Position numbers and translations under genes: made by a program. 64,000 bases of DNA from Flavobacterium sp. UBA2787 (GTDB lineage: Bacteria; Bacteroidota; Bacteroidia; Flavobacteriales; Flavobacteriaceae): assembly GCA_002352205.1 (NCBI GenBank), contig DEHZ01000002.1, forward strand, positions 279,726-343,725, written 5' to 3'. Below, in pieces: positions 1-10,025 of this stretch (positions within the stretch are counted from its first letter, which is position 1; the number at the start of each line of letters is the position of its first letter). The notes beneath the pieces were generated by a model that worked only from the letters and a program-made list of their open reading frames with translations, had not been told where the DNA came from and did no database searches.

Positions 1-2168
1 GTTTAGATACATATGCAACTGTTTTTTTAAATGGTAAAAAGGTGCTTTTGGCTGATAATATGTTTAGAAGCTGGAAAATCGATGTAAAAAACCAGTTGAA
101 AATCGGTAAAAATACAATAGAAATTCATTTTGAATCAGCATCAAAAAAAGGAGAAGAAGAGTCACAGAAATTATCTTATACATTGCCAGAAAAAGAACGT
201 GTCTTTGTTCGAAAAGCACAATATCATTTTGGTTGGGATTGGGCTCCTCGTTTCGTAACTGCCGGAATTTGGAAGAAAGTACACTTAAAATTCTGGAATA
301 AAGCTAAGATTGAAAACATTCTTTACGATCAAAAATTATTAAATACCGAAATTGCAAAAATGGATTTTGTTTTTACAGTTACAACAGAGAAATCCGGTAA
401 ATATCAAATTAGATTAGGAGAGAAACCATTTCCATTTCAACTAAAAAAAGGACAAAATACTGTAAAAATTCCAATTGAAATTTCAAATCCAATTTTATGG
501 TGGTGTAATGGTTTGGGAGTTTCACATCTATATATTTTTAGATTCTCATTGGAACAAAATGGAGCTATAATTGATGAAAAAGAATTAAAAATTGGTTTGC
601 GAACTATAGAATTGGTTCAGGAAAATGATGAAAAAGGTAAAAGTTTCTATTTTAAATTAAACGGAAAACCTGTTTTTATAAAAGGTGCCAATGTGATTCC
701 ATCCGATAGTTTTTTGCCGAGAATTACAGATTCGACTTATTTTTCTATGGTAAAAGAAGCTAAAAATGCTAATATGAATATGCTACGTGTTTGGGGCGGA
801 GGTGTGTATGCCGATGATGCATTTTATGATGCTTGTGATTCAAATGGTATTTTAGTGTGGCAAGATTTTATGTTCGCTTGTGCGATGTATCCGGGCGATA
901 ATTATTTTTTAGAAAATGTGAAGCAAGAAGTGATTGACAACGTCATCCGTTTGCGAAATCATCCCAGTATAGCTTTGTGGTGTGGAAATAATGAAAATGA
1001 TGAAGGTTGGCACAATTGGGGATGGCAAAAACAGTATAATTATTCAAAATCAGATTCTACCAAAATTTGGAACGATTATCAAAAACTTTTTCACCAATTA
1101 ATTCCTAAAACGTTGGATAGTTTGTTGCCAAAAAATGAAAACCGATATTGGCCATCATCACCTTCATTAGGTTGGGGTCGAAAGGAAAGTTTGACACAAG
1201 GAGATGTCCATTATTGGGGAGTTTGGTGGGGAAAAGAACCATTTGAAATCTACAATCAAAAAGTGGGAAGATTTGTTAGCGAATATGGTTTTCAAGGAAT
1301 GCCTTCAGTGGAAACGTTGCAAAAAGTGTTGTCAAAAGAAGAGATGAATTTTAATTCAGACGCATTTAAAAATCATCAAAAACATCCAACCGGATTTGAA
1401 ACTATTCGTGAATACATGGAACGAGATTTTATTATTCCCGAAAAGTTGGAGGATTTTGCCTATGTTTCTCAGTTGTTACAAGCGAGAGGAATGAAAATTG
1501 CCATCGAAGCTCACCGAAGAGCTATGCCCAATTGTATGGGAACTCTTTTTTGGCAATTGAACGACTGTTGGCCGGTTACATCGTGGAGTGCAATTGACTA
1601 TTATGGCGATAAAAAAGCATTTTATTATCAAACCCAAAGAAGTTTTGATCCACTTTTGGTTCACGTTTATCAAAATAATTCGGAAATTGAAATTTATACT
1701 ATCAATGACAATCAGTCGGATTTTTCAGGAAAATTGAAACTAAAAATAATTGATTTTCAAGGAAATAAGCTTTGGAATGATTCCGTGCTAGTAAAATCCA
1801 AATCAAATTTTTCTGAAATTCAATTCAAAATAACAGAAACAATTTTAAATCAATTTGATAAAAAGGAGATTGTTTTACAAGCCGAATTTATTTCCGAAAA
1901 CCAAATAAAAGAAGCAATTCATTTTTTTGCTAAACCGAAAGAATTAGCATTAAAAAAGCCAACAATTCAAGTAAATCACATTGATAAAAACACAATTGAA
2001 TTAAAATCAGATATTTTAGCGATAGGTGTTTTTTTGCAAGATGAAGGAATCACATTCGATACAAATTACTTTGATTTACTTCCAAACCAGAAAAAAATAA
2101 TCAAAACATCCGATTTTGTTCAAAACCTGAAAATTAAGACGCTATTTGATACGCTAAAAAAAAAGTAA
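1..2168 (+). CDS. Beta-mannosidase, glycoside hydrolase family 2 (5'-truncated by window)
   Basis: Retaining beta-mannosidase that releases terminal beta-linked mannose. The reading frame is open to base 3 of the window, and the residues before the first possible start at 42 (LDTYATVFLNGKK) are typical of the GH2 sugar-binding domain, so the gene begins upstream. The order is sugar-binding domain, immunoglobulin-like domain, TIM barrel, C-terminal beta domain. The acid/base Glu is in WCGNNEND (codon at 993) and the nucleophile Glu in SEYGFQG (codon at 1281). About 720 residues are visible; full-length family members have about 820-850. It ends 9 bases from a convergent kinase gene. The family call is firm; the natural substrate is inferred. 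Confidence 0.92.
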   Translation, partial: LDTYATVFLNGKKVLLADNMFRSWKIDVKNQLKIGKNTIEIHFESASKKGEEESQKLSYTLPEKERVFVRKAQYHFGWDWAPRFVTAGIWKKVHLKFWNKAKIENILYDQKLLNTEIAKMDFVFTVTTEKSGKYQIRLGEKPFPFQLKKGQNTVKIPIEISNPILWWCNGLGVSHLYIFRFSLEQNGAIIDEKELKIGLRTIELVQENDEKGKSFYFKLNGKPVFIKGANVIPSDSFLPRITDSTYFSMVKEAKNANMNMLRVWGGGVYADDAFYDACDSNGILVWQDFMFACAMYPGDNYFLENVKQEVIDNVIRLRNHPSIALWCGNNENDEGWHNWGWQKQYNYSKSDSTKIWNDYQKLFHQLIPKTLDSLLPKNENRYWPSSPSLGWGRKESLTQGDVHYWGVWWGKEPFEIYNQKVGRFVSEYGFQGMPSVETLQKVLSKEEMNFNSDAFKNHQKHPTGFETIREYMERDFIIPEKLEDFAYVSQLLQARGMKIAIEAHRRAMPNCMGTLFWQLNDCWPVTSWSAIDYYGDKKAFYYQTQRSFDPLLVHVYQNNSEIEIYTINDNQSDFSGKLKLKIIDFQGNKLWNDSVLVKSKSNFSEIQFKITETILNQFDKKEIVLQAEFISENQIKEAIHFFAKPKELALKKPTIQVNHIDKNTIELKSDILAIGVFLQDEGITFDTNYFDLLPNQKKIIKTSDFVQNLKIKTLFDTLKKK

Positions 2169-2176
2169 AATAGTGC

Positions 2177-2791
2177 TTAAAACAATCCGTTTATTTCAGC
2201 ATCAATTCGATTAATAATCATCCCTAAATCTTCCGGATTATCAACAAAATTAATGTTGTCCACATCAATGATTAGCAGTTTTCCTTTATCATAACTTTGA
2301 ATCCAAGCTTCATAACGTTCGTTCAAACGACTTAAATAATCAATTGAAATGGTGTTTTCATATTCACGCCCTCTTTTGTGAATTTGACTCACTAAATTAG
2401 GAATCGAACTTCTCAAATAAATTAGTAAATCCGGAGCTTGAACCATACTTTCCATTAATTCAAACAACGATTTATAATTATTAAAATCTCTGTTGGTCAT
2501 TAATCCCATTGCGTGAAGATTAGGAGCAAAAATATGTGAGTCTTCATAAATCGTTCGATCCTGAATAATTTTTTTTCCGCTTTCGCGAATTTGCAAAACC
2601 TGTCTGAATCTACTATTTAAAAAGTAAATTTGTAAATTAAACGACCAGCGTTCCATCTGATGATAAAAATCGTCCAAATACGGGTTGTCCACCACATCTT
2701 CAAAATGCGGTTCCCATTTAAAATGTTTGGCCAATAATCGAGTTAAAGTGGTTTTTCCGGCTCCAATGTTGCCTGCTACTGCTATGTGCAT
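2177..2791 (-). CDS. Deoxynucleoside kinase (dAK/dGK type)
   Basis: Phosphorylates deoxynucleosides (deoxyadenosine, deoxyguanosine or similar) for nucleotide salvage in the cytoplasm. The 204-residue protein has the P-loop GNIGAGKT (residues 7-14), the DRTIYED signature (DRx3E-like) and the RGREYE lid segment of the dNK family, and is of normal length. It is the downstream gene of a two-gene minus-strand unit. Its ATG overlaps the upstream gene's stop as TAATG, suggesting translational coupling. Substrate preference cannot be read from the sequence. Confidence 0.9.
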   Translation of the reverse strand: MHIAVAGNIGAGKTTLTRLLAKHFKWEPHFEDVVDNPYLDDFYHQMERWSFNLQIYFLNSRFRQVLQIRESGKKIIQDRTIYEDSHIFAPNLHAMGLMTNRDFNNYKSLFELMESMVQAPDLLIYLRSSIPNLVSQIHKRGREYENTISIDYLSRLNERYEAWIQSYDKGKLLIIDVDNINFVDNPEDLGMIINRIDAEINGLF

Positions 2792-3585
2792 TATGGTAAA
2801 TTAATTTGATAGGTTCTAATTTCGCTGTTGGTAAAAATAATCAAAAATTGGTCTTTAATCAGAAATTTTTCGACGATTTTTTCATCTAAATCGATTTGAG
2901 GACTTTTGTTGTTTTTAAAATAGTGATAATATAATTGATTTCCAATTTGATAAACCATCACTTCATTTGAAATAATTTGTGCAGAATCAAATTTAGGAAT
3001 TTGTCCTAGGGTAGAAATTTTTCCAAACACATCGCAAAATGAAACTAGCCCGTTTGAATCAATCCAATAAAATTGATTGTAATCAGTTTGATAGAATTGA
3101 ATTGGATTTTGAAATGGCTGAGACAACGGTTGAAAAACCTGCTTGTTAAAATCATATAATCCTAACTGCATTTGTAACGAATTGAAAATCCAGAGTCGGT
3201 TTTGAGATGCTAATCCCACCGCTGAAGTTACAATTGGATTGTTTTGAATTTTGGAAAAGTTAAATGATAAAGTTTCATTTAATTGATTATCTAACGTTAT
3301 AACCGAATTGAATCCTTCATAAAAAAGAACAATTTTCAACGGATTTTGTAAATCAACACGCTTAATTTTTCCTAAAGAAAGATTTTTATATTGAAACAAT
3401 TCATTTTCTTTTTGCTTGTAAAAAACATTTCCTTTTATATAATAATAATAGCCAAATGAGTCCATTGCAATGAATTCATCTGCCACAAGTTGTTGAGAGG
3501 AAAGTAAAATTGGTGTAATCTTCTTCTCTTGCGAAAATCCAATCGCAACAAACAAAATCCAAAAAGACACAACTATTTTTTTCAT
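2791..3585 (-). CDS. Hypothetical secreted protein
   Basis: A 264-residue protein with an N-terminal signal peptide (MKKIVVSFWILFVAIGFSQ, likely cleaved near residue 19). The mature part has repeated short beta-rich blocks (for example YYYYIKGNVFYKQ, LWIFNSLQMQLGLYDF) suggestive of a beta-propeller-like fold, but no named family is recognised. It is co-transcribed with and overlaps the deoxynucleoside kinase by one base. A near-consensus -7 element (TACTTTAG on the minus strand) lies at 3591-3598. Function unknown. Confidence 0.75.
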   Translation of the reverse strand: MKKIVVSFWILFVAIGFSQEKKITPILLSSQQLVADEFIAMDSFGYYYYIKGNVFYKQKENELFQYKNLSLGKIKRVDLQNPLKIVLFYEGFNSVITLDNQLNETLSFNFSKIQNNPIVTSAVGLASQNRLWIFNSLQMQLGLYDFNKQVFQPLSQPFQNPIQFYQTDYNQFYWIDSNGLVSFCDVFGKISTLGQIPKFDSAQIISNEVMVYQIGNQLYYHYFKNNKSPQIDLDEKIVEKFLIKDQFLIIFTNSEIRTYQINLP

Positions 3586-3709
3586 ATTGGCTAAAGTACA
3601 ATTAAAACGATAATTTTTTAGTCAGAACACCTTATTTTTTAACAAAATGTTGGTAACAAAAATCTAAATAACTCGTCATATTTGTTCTATCAACATTAAA
3701 CGTTTTGCT

Positions 3710-4618
3710 ATGAAAACTATTGTAGTTACTTTACTTACTTTTTTTGCGGCAGTTATCAGTGCGTTTGCACAGGATTTTCAAGGTATGGCTGTGTATGAAT
3801 CTAAAACCAGCACAGCAGATGCAAAAGCTACTTTGGCCGGAAACAGAGAAATTACTCCTGAAATGCAAAAGATGTTTGAAGAGCGTATGAAAAAAATGTT
3901 TGAAAAAACATTTATTTTAAATTTCGACAGAAACGCATCTATCTATAAAGAAGAAGAAAAATTAGATGCTCCCGGACAAGGTGGCGGAATGCGAATGATG
4001 AGTAATATGATGGGCGGCGGCGGAACACATTATAAAAACGTGAAAGAAAAAGTTTTTACAGTTGATAAAGAGTTTTTTGGTAAAGAATTTTTAGTAAAAG
4101 ATACCCTGCCAAAATTAGATTGGAAATTAGAAGGCGAGACTAAACAAATTGGCAATTATTTGTGTTTTAAAGCCACGGCAGTAAGACCGGTTAGTCAATC
4201 TGATTTTAGAAATTTCAGAAGAAAAAAAGAGGAAGAAAAAAAGGAAGACAAAGAAGTTGTAAAGGAAGAAAAAAAGGAAGAAACCAAAACAACTAATTTT
4301 ATGGATGGTTGGGAAATGCCATCAGAAGTGCAAATTACAGCTTGGTACACGCCTGATATTCCAATCAATCAAGGTCCGGAAAACTACTGGGGTTTACCGG
4401 GATTAATTTTAGAAGTAACTGATGGAAAAACGGTTATACTTTGCTCTAAAATTGTAATGAATACGAAAGATAAAAAAGAAATAAAAGCCCCTAAAAAAGG
4501 AAAAGAAGTTACACAAGCTGAATATGATAAAATTGTCACGGAAAAAATGGCCGAAATGCGTGAAATGAATCAAGGTCAAGGCGGAAGAGGCGGAACGCAG
4601 TTTAGAATTGGCGGATAG
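3710..4618 (+). CDS. GLPGLI family protein
   Basis: Secreted or periplasmic protein of the Bacteroidetes GLPGLI family (TIGR01200), function unknown. It has a signal peptide (ends near AVISAFA), the family block YWGLPGLILEV at about residues 226-236, a Met/Gly-rich loop (about residues 95-110) and a very Glu/Lys-rich segment at about residues 165-195. The 302-residue length fits the family. It lies 36 bases upstream of a TonB-receptor-like gene on the same strand, the usual neighbour of GLPGLI genes in Flavobacteriia, which suggests a joint role at the outer membrane. Confidence 0.92.
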   Translation: MKTIVVTLLTFFAAVISAFAQDFQGMAVYESKTSTADAKATLAGNREITPEMQKMFEERMKKMFEKTFILNFDRNASIYKEEEKLDAPGQGGGMRMMSNMMGGGGTHYKNVKEKVFTVDKEFFGKEFLVKDTLPKLDWKLEGETKQIGNYLCFKATAVRPVSQSDFRNFRRKKEEEKKEDKEVVKEEKKEETKTTNFMDGWEMPSEVQITAWYTPDIPINQGPENYWGLPGLILEVTDGKTVILCSKIVMNTKDKKEIKAPKKGKEVTQAEYDKIVTEKMAEMREMNQGQGGRGGTQFRIGG

Positions 4619-4654
4619 TTTTGATGATTTTTTAATATTTAGGAACATTTCAAC

Positions 4655-7381
4655 ATGATAAAAAAATATTTTTTAGCTCTTTGCTTATTGTTTTCCATAT
4701 TTTCTTTTGCACAATCTGTCAGGATGGAAGGTTTTGTACAGGATTCTTTGCAAAAACCACTTGAAATGGCCAATGTAATGGCTGTGAATCAAGTTACAAA
4801 AGCGATGGATTCCTATGCTATTACAAATGATAAAGGAAAATTTCAATTAAGCTTAAAACCAAATTCAACATACAAAATCAAAGTCAGTTATATTGGTTAC
4901 CAACCTTTGGATGTTTCGGTTGAAACGAAAGAAGATGATATTCAAAAAATATTAATTCTTAAAGAAGGTGGTTTTGATTTGGAAGGTGTAGAAATTGTTC
5001 AAGAAATGCCTGTTTCCATTAGTGGCGATACTATTATATATAACGCAGATTCTTTTAAAACAGGAACAGAAAGAAAGTTAGAAGATGTACTCAAAAGACT
5101 TCCCGGAGTAGATGTAAATGCCGATGGTGAAATTGAAGTGGAAGGGAAAAAAGTAAGTCAGTTACTTGTTGATGGGAAAAAGTTTTTTGAAGGCGATACC
5201 AAATTGGGAGCCAAAAATATTCCGTCTGATGCGGTCGATAAAGTGCAAGTGTTGCGAAATTACACCGAAGTGAGTCAGCTTCGTGGATTAGAAAATAATA
5301 ATGATGACATTGCTATCAATATAAAACTCAAAAAAGGGAAAAATAAATTTTGGTTCGGCGATATTTCTGCAGGTGTAGGTCCGGATGAGCGTTATATTAT
5401 CAATCCAAAATTATTTTACTACAGTCCGAATACGAGTATAAACGTACTTTCAAATTTTAATAATATTGGCGATGTGCCTTTTTCACTTCGTGATTATTTT
5501 AGGTTAACCGGTGGTTCAAGAAATACAATTAGTCGTAGCGGAACAAATTTTAATGTTTCTTCTAACGATTTAGGAATTTCAACACAGCGAAATAATCGTG
5601 CGGCTGAAATTGATACAAAATTTGGAGCAGTAAACGTAACTCAGCAAATTACTAAAACATGGAATGTGAGTGGTTTTGCCGTTTTTACATCGGATAAAAC
5701 GCAAACTAATACACAATCGCGTTATGAATATTTTTTGCCCAACTCTACCGAAGTCGCTACGCAAGAAACCAGAAATGATATCTCTAATTTGACTAATAAT
5801 TTGTCGATTATAAAATTTGGTTCGAAATTTAAACCAAATACGAATTTTCAGTTTGACTACGATGTTTCGTTAAAAAGATCCAATCAGGAAGAAGCAAATT
5901 TGGTAGAAACAAATGAAACTTCTTTTGACGGAAGTCAGAATTTCAACAGTATAAATTCATTTAAAAAGCAAGATCCGCTGACACTAAATCAAAGCTTGAA
6001 TATGTTTTGGACTCAAGATGAAAAAAATACTTGGGCTTTAGAAATGCAGCACCTTTATCAGGATGAAGATCCGCTTTACAATCCAAATTTATTAAACGAA
6101 CCATTTGAAGAATTGGGACTTTTTAATGTAAATCAGAGTAGCTTCAATATTAATCAAACTCGATTTGTTAAGACCAATAAATTAGATGCTAAAATTGATT
6201 ATTATTATTCCTTAACTTCAAAAAGTAATATTAATATCACTTTAGGAAATACCAATTCTTACCAAAGTTATAATTCCGGAATTTTTCAGGCATTGGATAA
6301 TGGAACTAATTTAGTTTTAGATTCAGATGATTATAGAAATGACGTTCGTTATAGTTTTAATGATGCTTATTTAGGTGTTCATTATAAATTTATTACAGGT
6401 AAATTTACGTTCAATCCCGGCGTAAGTTTTCATTTATATAACACATTTAATGAACAGTTAAATTCTAAAGTAAGAGATGATTTTTCAAGAATTTTACCGG
6501 ATGTTTTTGCTCAATATCAAATAAAAAAATCGGAATCTTTGACATACAATTACAGAATGAGTAATGTTTTTAGTGATGTAAATTCTTTTGTACAAGGATT
6601 AACATTTAGCAATTTCAACTCATTCAATAGAGGAAATCGTTTGCTGGAAAATGCATTACAACAAACTCATTCCTTGCGATATTTTAAATACAATCTGTTT
6701 AATTATACAACTATTTTTGGTAATTTAATCTATTCTAAAACGACTGATCCGGTTGTGAATAGAGCTTTTTTTAATGGTATCTATCAATTGAATGAACGAG
6801 TAAATTTAGATGTTGAAAATGAAAGTGTAAACGGAACAATAGGTTATCAACGCACTTTTTTAAAATATTATAAAGCAAATGTTGGAGCCAATTTAAACTG
6901 GTCAAAATTCAATACGCTTCGAGTTTTTGAGTTGAATAATGTTGAGGTTGAAAGGCTTCAAACAACCGAATCGTTCAGCCAAATTTATAGAGCTTCTTTA
7001 GGGACGCAGTTTAAACAATGGCCTAATATTGAAGTGGGTTACAGTATAACTTTAAATGATTATGAAAGTACGACTTTTAAAACCCAACAACCATTTGCTC
7101 GTTTAGATTATTTCTTTTTGGATGGATTTTCATTCAATGCAGAATATGATTATTATAATTATTCAAATGCAAACGGAACTATCAATAATGAATATGATTT
7201 TTTAAATACAAGTTTGAGTTATCGAAAAAAAGATGCAAAAATGGAATATAAAGTAGGCGTAACCAATTTATTAGATACTAAATCATTAAATGATGATAGT
7301 TTTAATCAATCATTTTATTCCACTTCGCAGTATGTTGTTCAACCACGATATTTAATTTTTACACTTAGATATAATTTATAA
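4655..7381 (+). CDS. TonB-dependent receptor-like outer membrane beta-barrel protein
   Basis: A 908-residue outer membrane protein: signal peptide (to about residue 19), a carboxypeptidase-regulatory-like domain (about residues 22-105), a plug-like domain (DGKKFFEGDTKLGAKNIP region, about residues 173-190) and a long beta-barrel rich in aromatic/Asn strands ending in YLIFTLRYNL, a typical barrel C-terminus. No clear TonB box was identified. It follows the GLPGLI gene with a 36-base gap and is closed by a strong terminator. The transported substrate cannot be inferred. Confidence 0.9.
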   Translation: MIKKYFLALCLLFSIFSFAQSVRMEGFVQDSLQKPLEMANVMAVNQVTKAMDSYAITNDKGKFQLSLKPNSTYKIKVSYIGYQPLDVSVETKEDDIQKILILKEGGFDLEGVEIVQEMPVSISGDTIIYNADSFKTGTERKLEDVLKRLPGVDVNADGEIEVEGKKVSQLLVDGKKFFEGDTKLGAKNIPSDAVDKVQVLRNYTEVSQLRGLENNNDDIAINIKLKKGKNKFWFGDISAGVGPDERYIINPKLFYYSPNTSINVLSNFNNIGDVPFSLRDYFRLTGGSRNTISRSGTNFNVSSNDLGISTQRNNRAAEIDTKFGAVNVTQQITKTWNVSGFAVFTSDKTQTNTQSRYEYFLPNSTEVATQETRNDISNLTNNLSIIKFGSKFKPNTNFQFDYDVSLKRSNQEEANLVETNETSFDGSQNFNSINSFKKQDPLTLNQSLNMFWTQDEKNTWALEMQHLYQDEDPLYNPNLLNEPFEELGLFNVNQSSFNINQTRFVKTNKLDAKIDYYYSLTSKSNINITLGNTNSYQSYNSGIFQALDNGTNLVLDSDDYRNDVRYSFNDAYLGVHYKFITGKFTFNPGVSFHLYNTFNEQLNSKVRDDFSRILPDVFAQYQIKKSESLTYNYRMSNVFSDVNSFVQGLTFSNFNSFNRGNRLLENALQQTHSLRYFKYNLFNYTTIFGNLIYSKTTDPVVNRAFFNGIYQLNERVNLDVENESVNGTIGYQRTFLKYYKANVGANLNWSKFNTLRVFELNNVEVERLQTTESFSQIYRASLGTQFKQWPNIEVGYSITLNDYESTTFKTQQPFARLDYFFLDGFSFNAEYDYYNYSNANGTINNEYDFLNTSLSYRKKDAKMEYKVGVTNLLDTKSLNDDSFNQSFYSTSQYVVQPRYLIFTLRYNL

Positions 7382-7386
7382 AAAGC

Positions 7387-7424
7387 AAAAACCCTGACTT
7401 CAAAATGAAAATCAGGGTTTTTTA
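7387..7424. terminator. Intrinsic terminator, bidirectional
   Basis: Stem AAACCCTGA/TCAGGGTTT followed by a T-run on the plus strand and preceded by an A-run that is a T-run on the minus strand. It lies between the convergent TonB-receptor gene and metK and can serve both. Confidence 0.9.
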
Positions 7425-7440
7425 TGGTTGAGTTAGCTAA

Positions 7441-8691
7441 TTATAATCCAAAAGCTTTTTTTACAGGCTCAATAAAATCTAATTTTTCCCAAGTAAATAA
7501 TTCCACTTCAACAGTTTTTGATAAACCTCCCGGAGCATTAAATGTTTTGGTAACGGTTTCGGGAGTTCTTCCCATGTGACCATAAGCAGCCGTTTCACTG
7601 TAAATTGGATTTCTCAATTTCAAACGTTGTTCAATAAAATAAGGACGCATATCAAAAATGCTTTCTACAATTTTACTGATTTCGCCGTCTTTCAAATTTA
7701 TTTTTGATGTTCCATAGGTATTCACATTAATTGAAGTTGGTTCTGCAACACCAATAGCATACGATACTTGCACTAAAATTTCATCTGCAACACCGGCAGC
7801 AACTAAATTTTTAGCAATATGGCGAGTAGCATAAGCAGCACTTCTATCTACTTTTGAAGGATCTTTTCCTGAAAAAGCACCACCTCCGTGAGCTCCTTTT
7901 CCACCATAGGTATCTACGATGATTTTTCTTCCGGTTAAACCGGTATCTCCGTGAGGACCACCAATTACAAATTTCCCGGTTGGATTAATATGGTATTTAA
8001 TTTTGTCATTAAATAAATGAGCATATTGAGGATTTTTAGCAATAACCCTTGGAATCAAAATATCAATGATATCTTTCTTTATTTTAGCTAACATCGTTGG
8101 TTCATCTGCAAAGTCATCGTGTTGAGTAGAAACTACTATGGCATCAATTCGAACCGGTTTGTTATCATCAGAATATTCTAAAGTAACTTGCGATTTTGCA
8201 TCGGGACGCAAATAGGTGATTTCGTTGTTTTCTCTACGTAAATCTGCTAAATCTTGTAACAATTGGTGAGATAATTTCAGTGCTAAAGGCATGTATTCTG
8301 CTGTTTCATTTGTGGCATAACCAAACATCATTCCTTGGTCGCCTGCACCTTGTTCTTCTTTGCTTGCTCTGTCAACACCTTGATTAATATCGGCAGATTG
8401 TTCGTGAATAGCTGATAAAACTCCACATGAATTGGCTTCAAACATATACTCACTTTTGGTGTAACCAATTTTTTTGATTACTTCTCTTGCAATGGTTTGA
8501 ACATCTAAATAAGTGTTTGATTTTACCTCACCGGCAAGAATTACTTGACCTGTTGTAACCAATGTTTCACAAGCTACTTTTGATTCTGGATCAAATGCCA
8601 AAAAATTATCGATTAAAGCATCACTAATTTGATCTGCTACTTTGTCCGGATGTCCTTCACTTACAGACTCTGACGTAAATAAATAAGCCAT
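7441..8691 (-). CDS. metK: S-adenosylmethionine synthetase
   Basis: Makes S-adenosylmethionine from methionine and ATP; cytoplasmic homotetramer. The 416-residue protein has the N-terminal ATP/methionine site GHPDKVADQ (residues 13-21), the loop [12 protein letters not shown] and the P-loop-like [17 protein letters not shown], all intact. It is a single-gene unit with a long (about 150 base) structured leader described separately, which suggests feedback control by methionine or SAM. The ATG at 8691 is the only start consistent with the conserved [15 protein letters not shown] beginning. Confidence 0.98.
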   Translation of the reverse strand: MAYLFTSESVSEGHPDKVADQISDALIDNFLAFDPESKVACETLVTTGQVILAGEVKSNTYLDVQTIAREVIKKIGYTKSEYMFEANSCGVLSAIHEQSADINQGVDRASKEEQGAGDQGMMFGYATNETAEYMPLALKLSHQLLQDLADLRRENNEITYLRPDAKSQVTLEYSDDNKPVRIDAIVVSTQHDDFADEPTMLAKIKKDIIDILIPRVIAKNPQYAHLFNDKIKYHINPTGKFVIGGPHGDTGLTGRKIIVDTYGGKGAHGGGAFSGKDPSKVDRSAAYATRHIAKNLVAAGVADEILVQVSYAIGVAEPTSINVNTYGTSKINLKDGEISKIVESIFDMRPYFIEQRLKLRNPIYSETAAYGHMGRTPETVTKTFNAPGGLSKTVEVELFTWEKLDFIEPVKKAFGL

Positions 8692-8854
8692 AAATACAAT
8701 TTAATTTTAACTGAATTTCTTCAGGATTAATACTATAAGATAGCGAAAAAACTAGATTGCACGAAAATAACTAAAGAAGAATTCTGCTTTAGCATTTTTT
8801 TACGAGGTTGCAATCAGTACAAATTTTTCCTCTTTTTAATTGGTTGCAAATGTA
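8692..8854 (-). promoter_or_regulatory. metK promoter and structured leader RNA (candidate cis-regulator)
   Basis: On the minus strand, a -7 element TACATTTG lies at 8854-8847, about 155 bases before metK. The leader contains GATTGCA (8815-8809) able to pair with TGCAATC (8761-8755), enclosing a hairpin CTAAAG...CTTTAG (8792-8771, with further AGAA/TTCT pairs). The 3' arm is followed within three bases by a run of six T, so the structure resembles a transcription attenuator. The fragments CTGATT...GCAA and AAATGCTAAA resemble pieces of the SAM-II consensus, but the SAM-II pairing pattern was not found. The leader ORF is not Met-rich. Confidence 0.5.
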
Positions 8855-9003
8855 TGGAGGTTTTTATTAAAATAAAAATTATATTTTTCATTTGCATTTT
8901 TGTTTGTACACTGAAAAGTTAATTTGTAATATTTTTTCTTCAATTGTTTGATTTTAAAAAAAAAACATTAATTTTATGTCTTAAAATATTAAACTTTTGA
9001 TTT

Positions 9004-9906
9004 ATGAAAAAACTATTACTCTTAAGTATTTTTGCTTTCTCAATTTCTTCAAACTCCCAAACAGTGTTGTTTGAAGAAAACTTTGACGCTTATGATGATT
9101 TCATTATTGATGGAATCGGGGATTGGACAAATACAGATGTTGATTTAAGAAACACTTACGGTTTTCAAGGGGTTACCTTTGCCAATACTGGTGTAGCAAA
9201 ATCATTCCAGATTTTTAATTCAACAACAACTGCACCGCCATTAACACCTTCCGCAACAAGTGATTGGTCTGCCAGGTCTGGTCAAAAAGCTGCTGTTTGT
9301 TTTGCAGCTGTACCAGGAGCTGGTATTAATGCTAACAATGATTGGTTGATTTCGCCTCAGATTCAATTAGCTGCTTCGGGCAATACTTTAACTTTTTGGG
9401 CAAAGTCATGCGATACAGGATTTGGACTTGAAAAGTTTAAAGTAGGTGTTTCTACTACAAACAATCAAACAGCAAGTTTTACGTTTATTACCCCTGCACC
9501 TCATGTAGTTAATCCTGCAACAGCTCAATGGGTAGAATATACTTATAGTTTGGACGCATATCAAGGACAAAATGTCTTTATTGCAATTAATTGTGTTTCA
9601 GATGATCAGTTTGGTTTTGCAATAGATGATTTTCAAGTTACAACTACATTGAGTACACAAGATTTTTTTGCAAACAACTTAAAAGTATATCCTAATCCAA
9701 CAAAAGATATTCTTAATCTTTCTTCTTCTACAACATTAATTAATAGTGTTGAGGTTACAGATTTAAACGGAAGAATCGTTAAATCATTTAACTTAAATGG
9801 AATTGCTCAAACAGAATTAAACGTGTCTGATTTAACTTCAGGTATGTATTTTGTTTCGGTTGAAACAGATTTAGGAATCGGTTCTACTAAAATTGTGAAG
9901 AATTAA
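9004..9906 (+). CDS. T9SS cargo protein with choice-of-anchor J domain
   Basis: A 300-residue protein exported by Sec and then by the type IX secretion system. Order: signal peptide (residues 1-19), a jelly-roll 'choice-of-anchor J' (cleaved-adhesin-type) domain starting at EENFDAYDDF and including NNDWLISPQIQL, then a type A sorting domain starting at NLKVYPNPTKDILNL and ending in GSTKIVKN. The sorting domain targets it to the cell surface or medium. The neighbouring gene 10026-11066 carries a very similar leader and sorting domain, so the two may be related cargo. The ligand is unknown. Confidence 0.92.
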   Translation: MKKLLLLSIFAFSISSNSQTVLFEENFDAYDDFIIDGIGDWTNTDVDLRNTYGFQGVTFANTGVAKSFQIFNSTTTAPPLTPSATSDWSARSGQKAAVCFAAVPGAGINANNDWLISPQIQLAASGNTLTFWAKSCDTGFGLEKFKVGVSTTNNQTASFTFITPAPHVVNPATAQWVEYTYSLDAYQGQNVFIAINCVSDDQFGFAIDDFQVTTTLSTQDFFANNLKVYPNPTKDILNLSSSTTLINSVEVTDLNGRIVKSFNLNGIAQTELNVSDLTSGMYFVSVETDLGIGSTKIVKN

Positions 9907-9927
9907 ATTATTTAATATATAGGATTT

Positions 9928-9956
9928 AAAAGTTCGGATTTATCCGAACTTTTTTA
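9928..9956 (+). terminator. Intrinsic terminator
   Basis: Stem AAAGTTCGGAT/ATCCGAACTTT with a T-rich tail, 21 bases after the T9SS cargo gene. Confidence 0.9.
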
Positions 9957-9993
9957 TTTTTGTTAAAACGCTCTATTGTATCTTATTTTATTT

Positions 9994-10001
9994 TAATTTT
10001 G
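9994..10001 (+). promoter_or_regulatory. -7 promoter element
   Basis: TAATTTTG matches the Bacteroidetes TAnnTTTG element and lies 24 bases before the start of the second T9SS cargo gene. A TTG at 9976-9978 is somewhat closer than the usual spacing. Confidence 0.55.
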
Positions 10002-10025
10002 GAAATCAATTTATAACTATTAATT

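Noticed and set aside
8716-8794. Short ORF in the metK leader as a Met leader peptide
   Set aside because: About 20 codons with only the initiator Met, so it does not fit attenuation by Met-tRNA.
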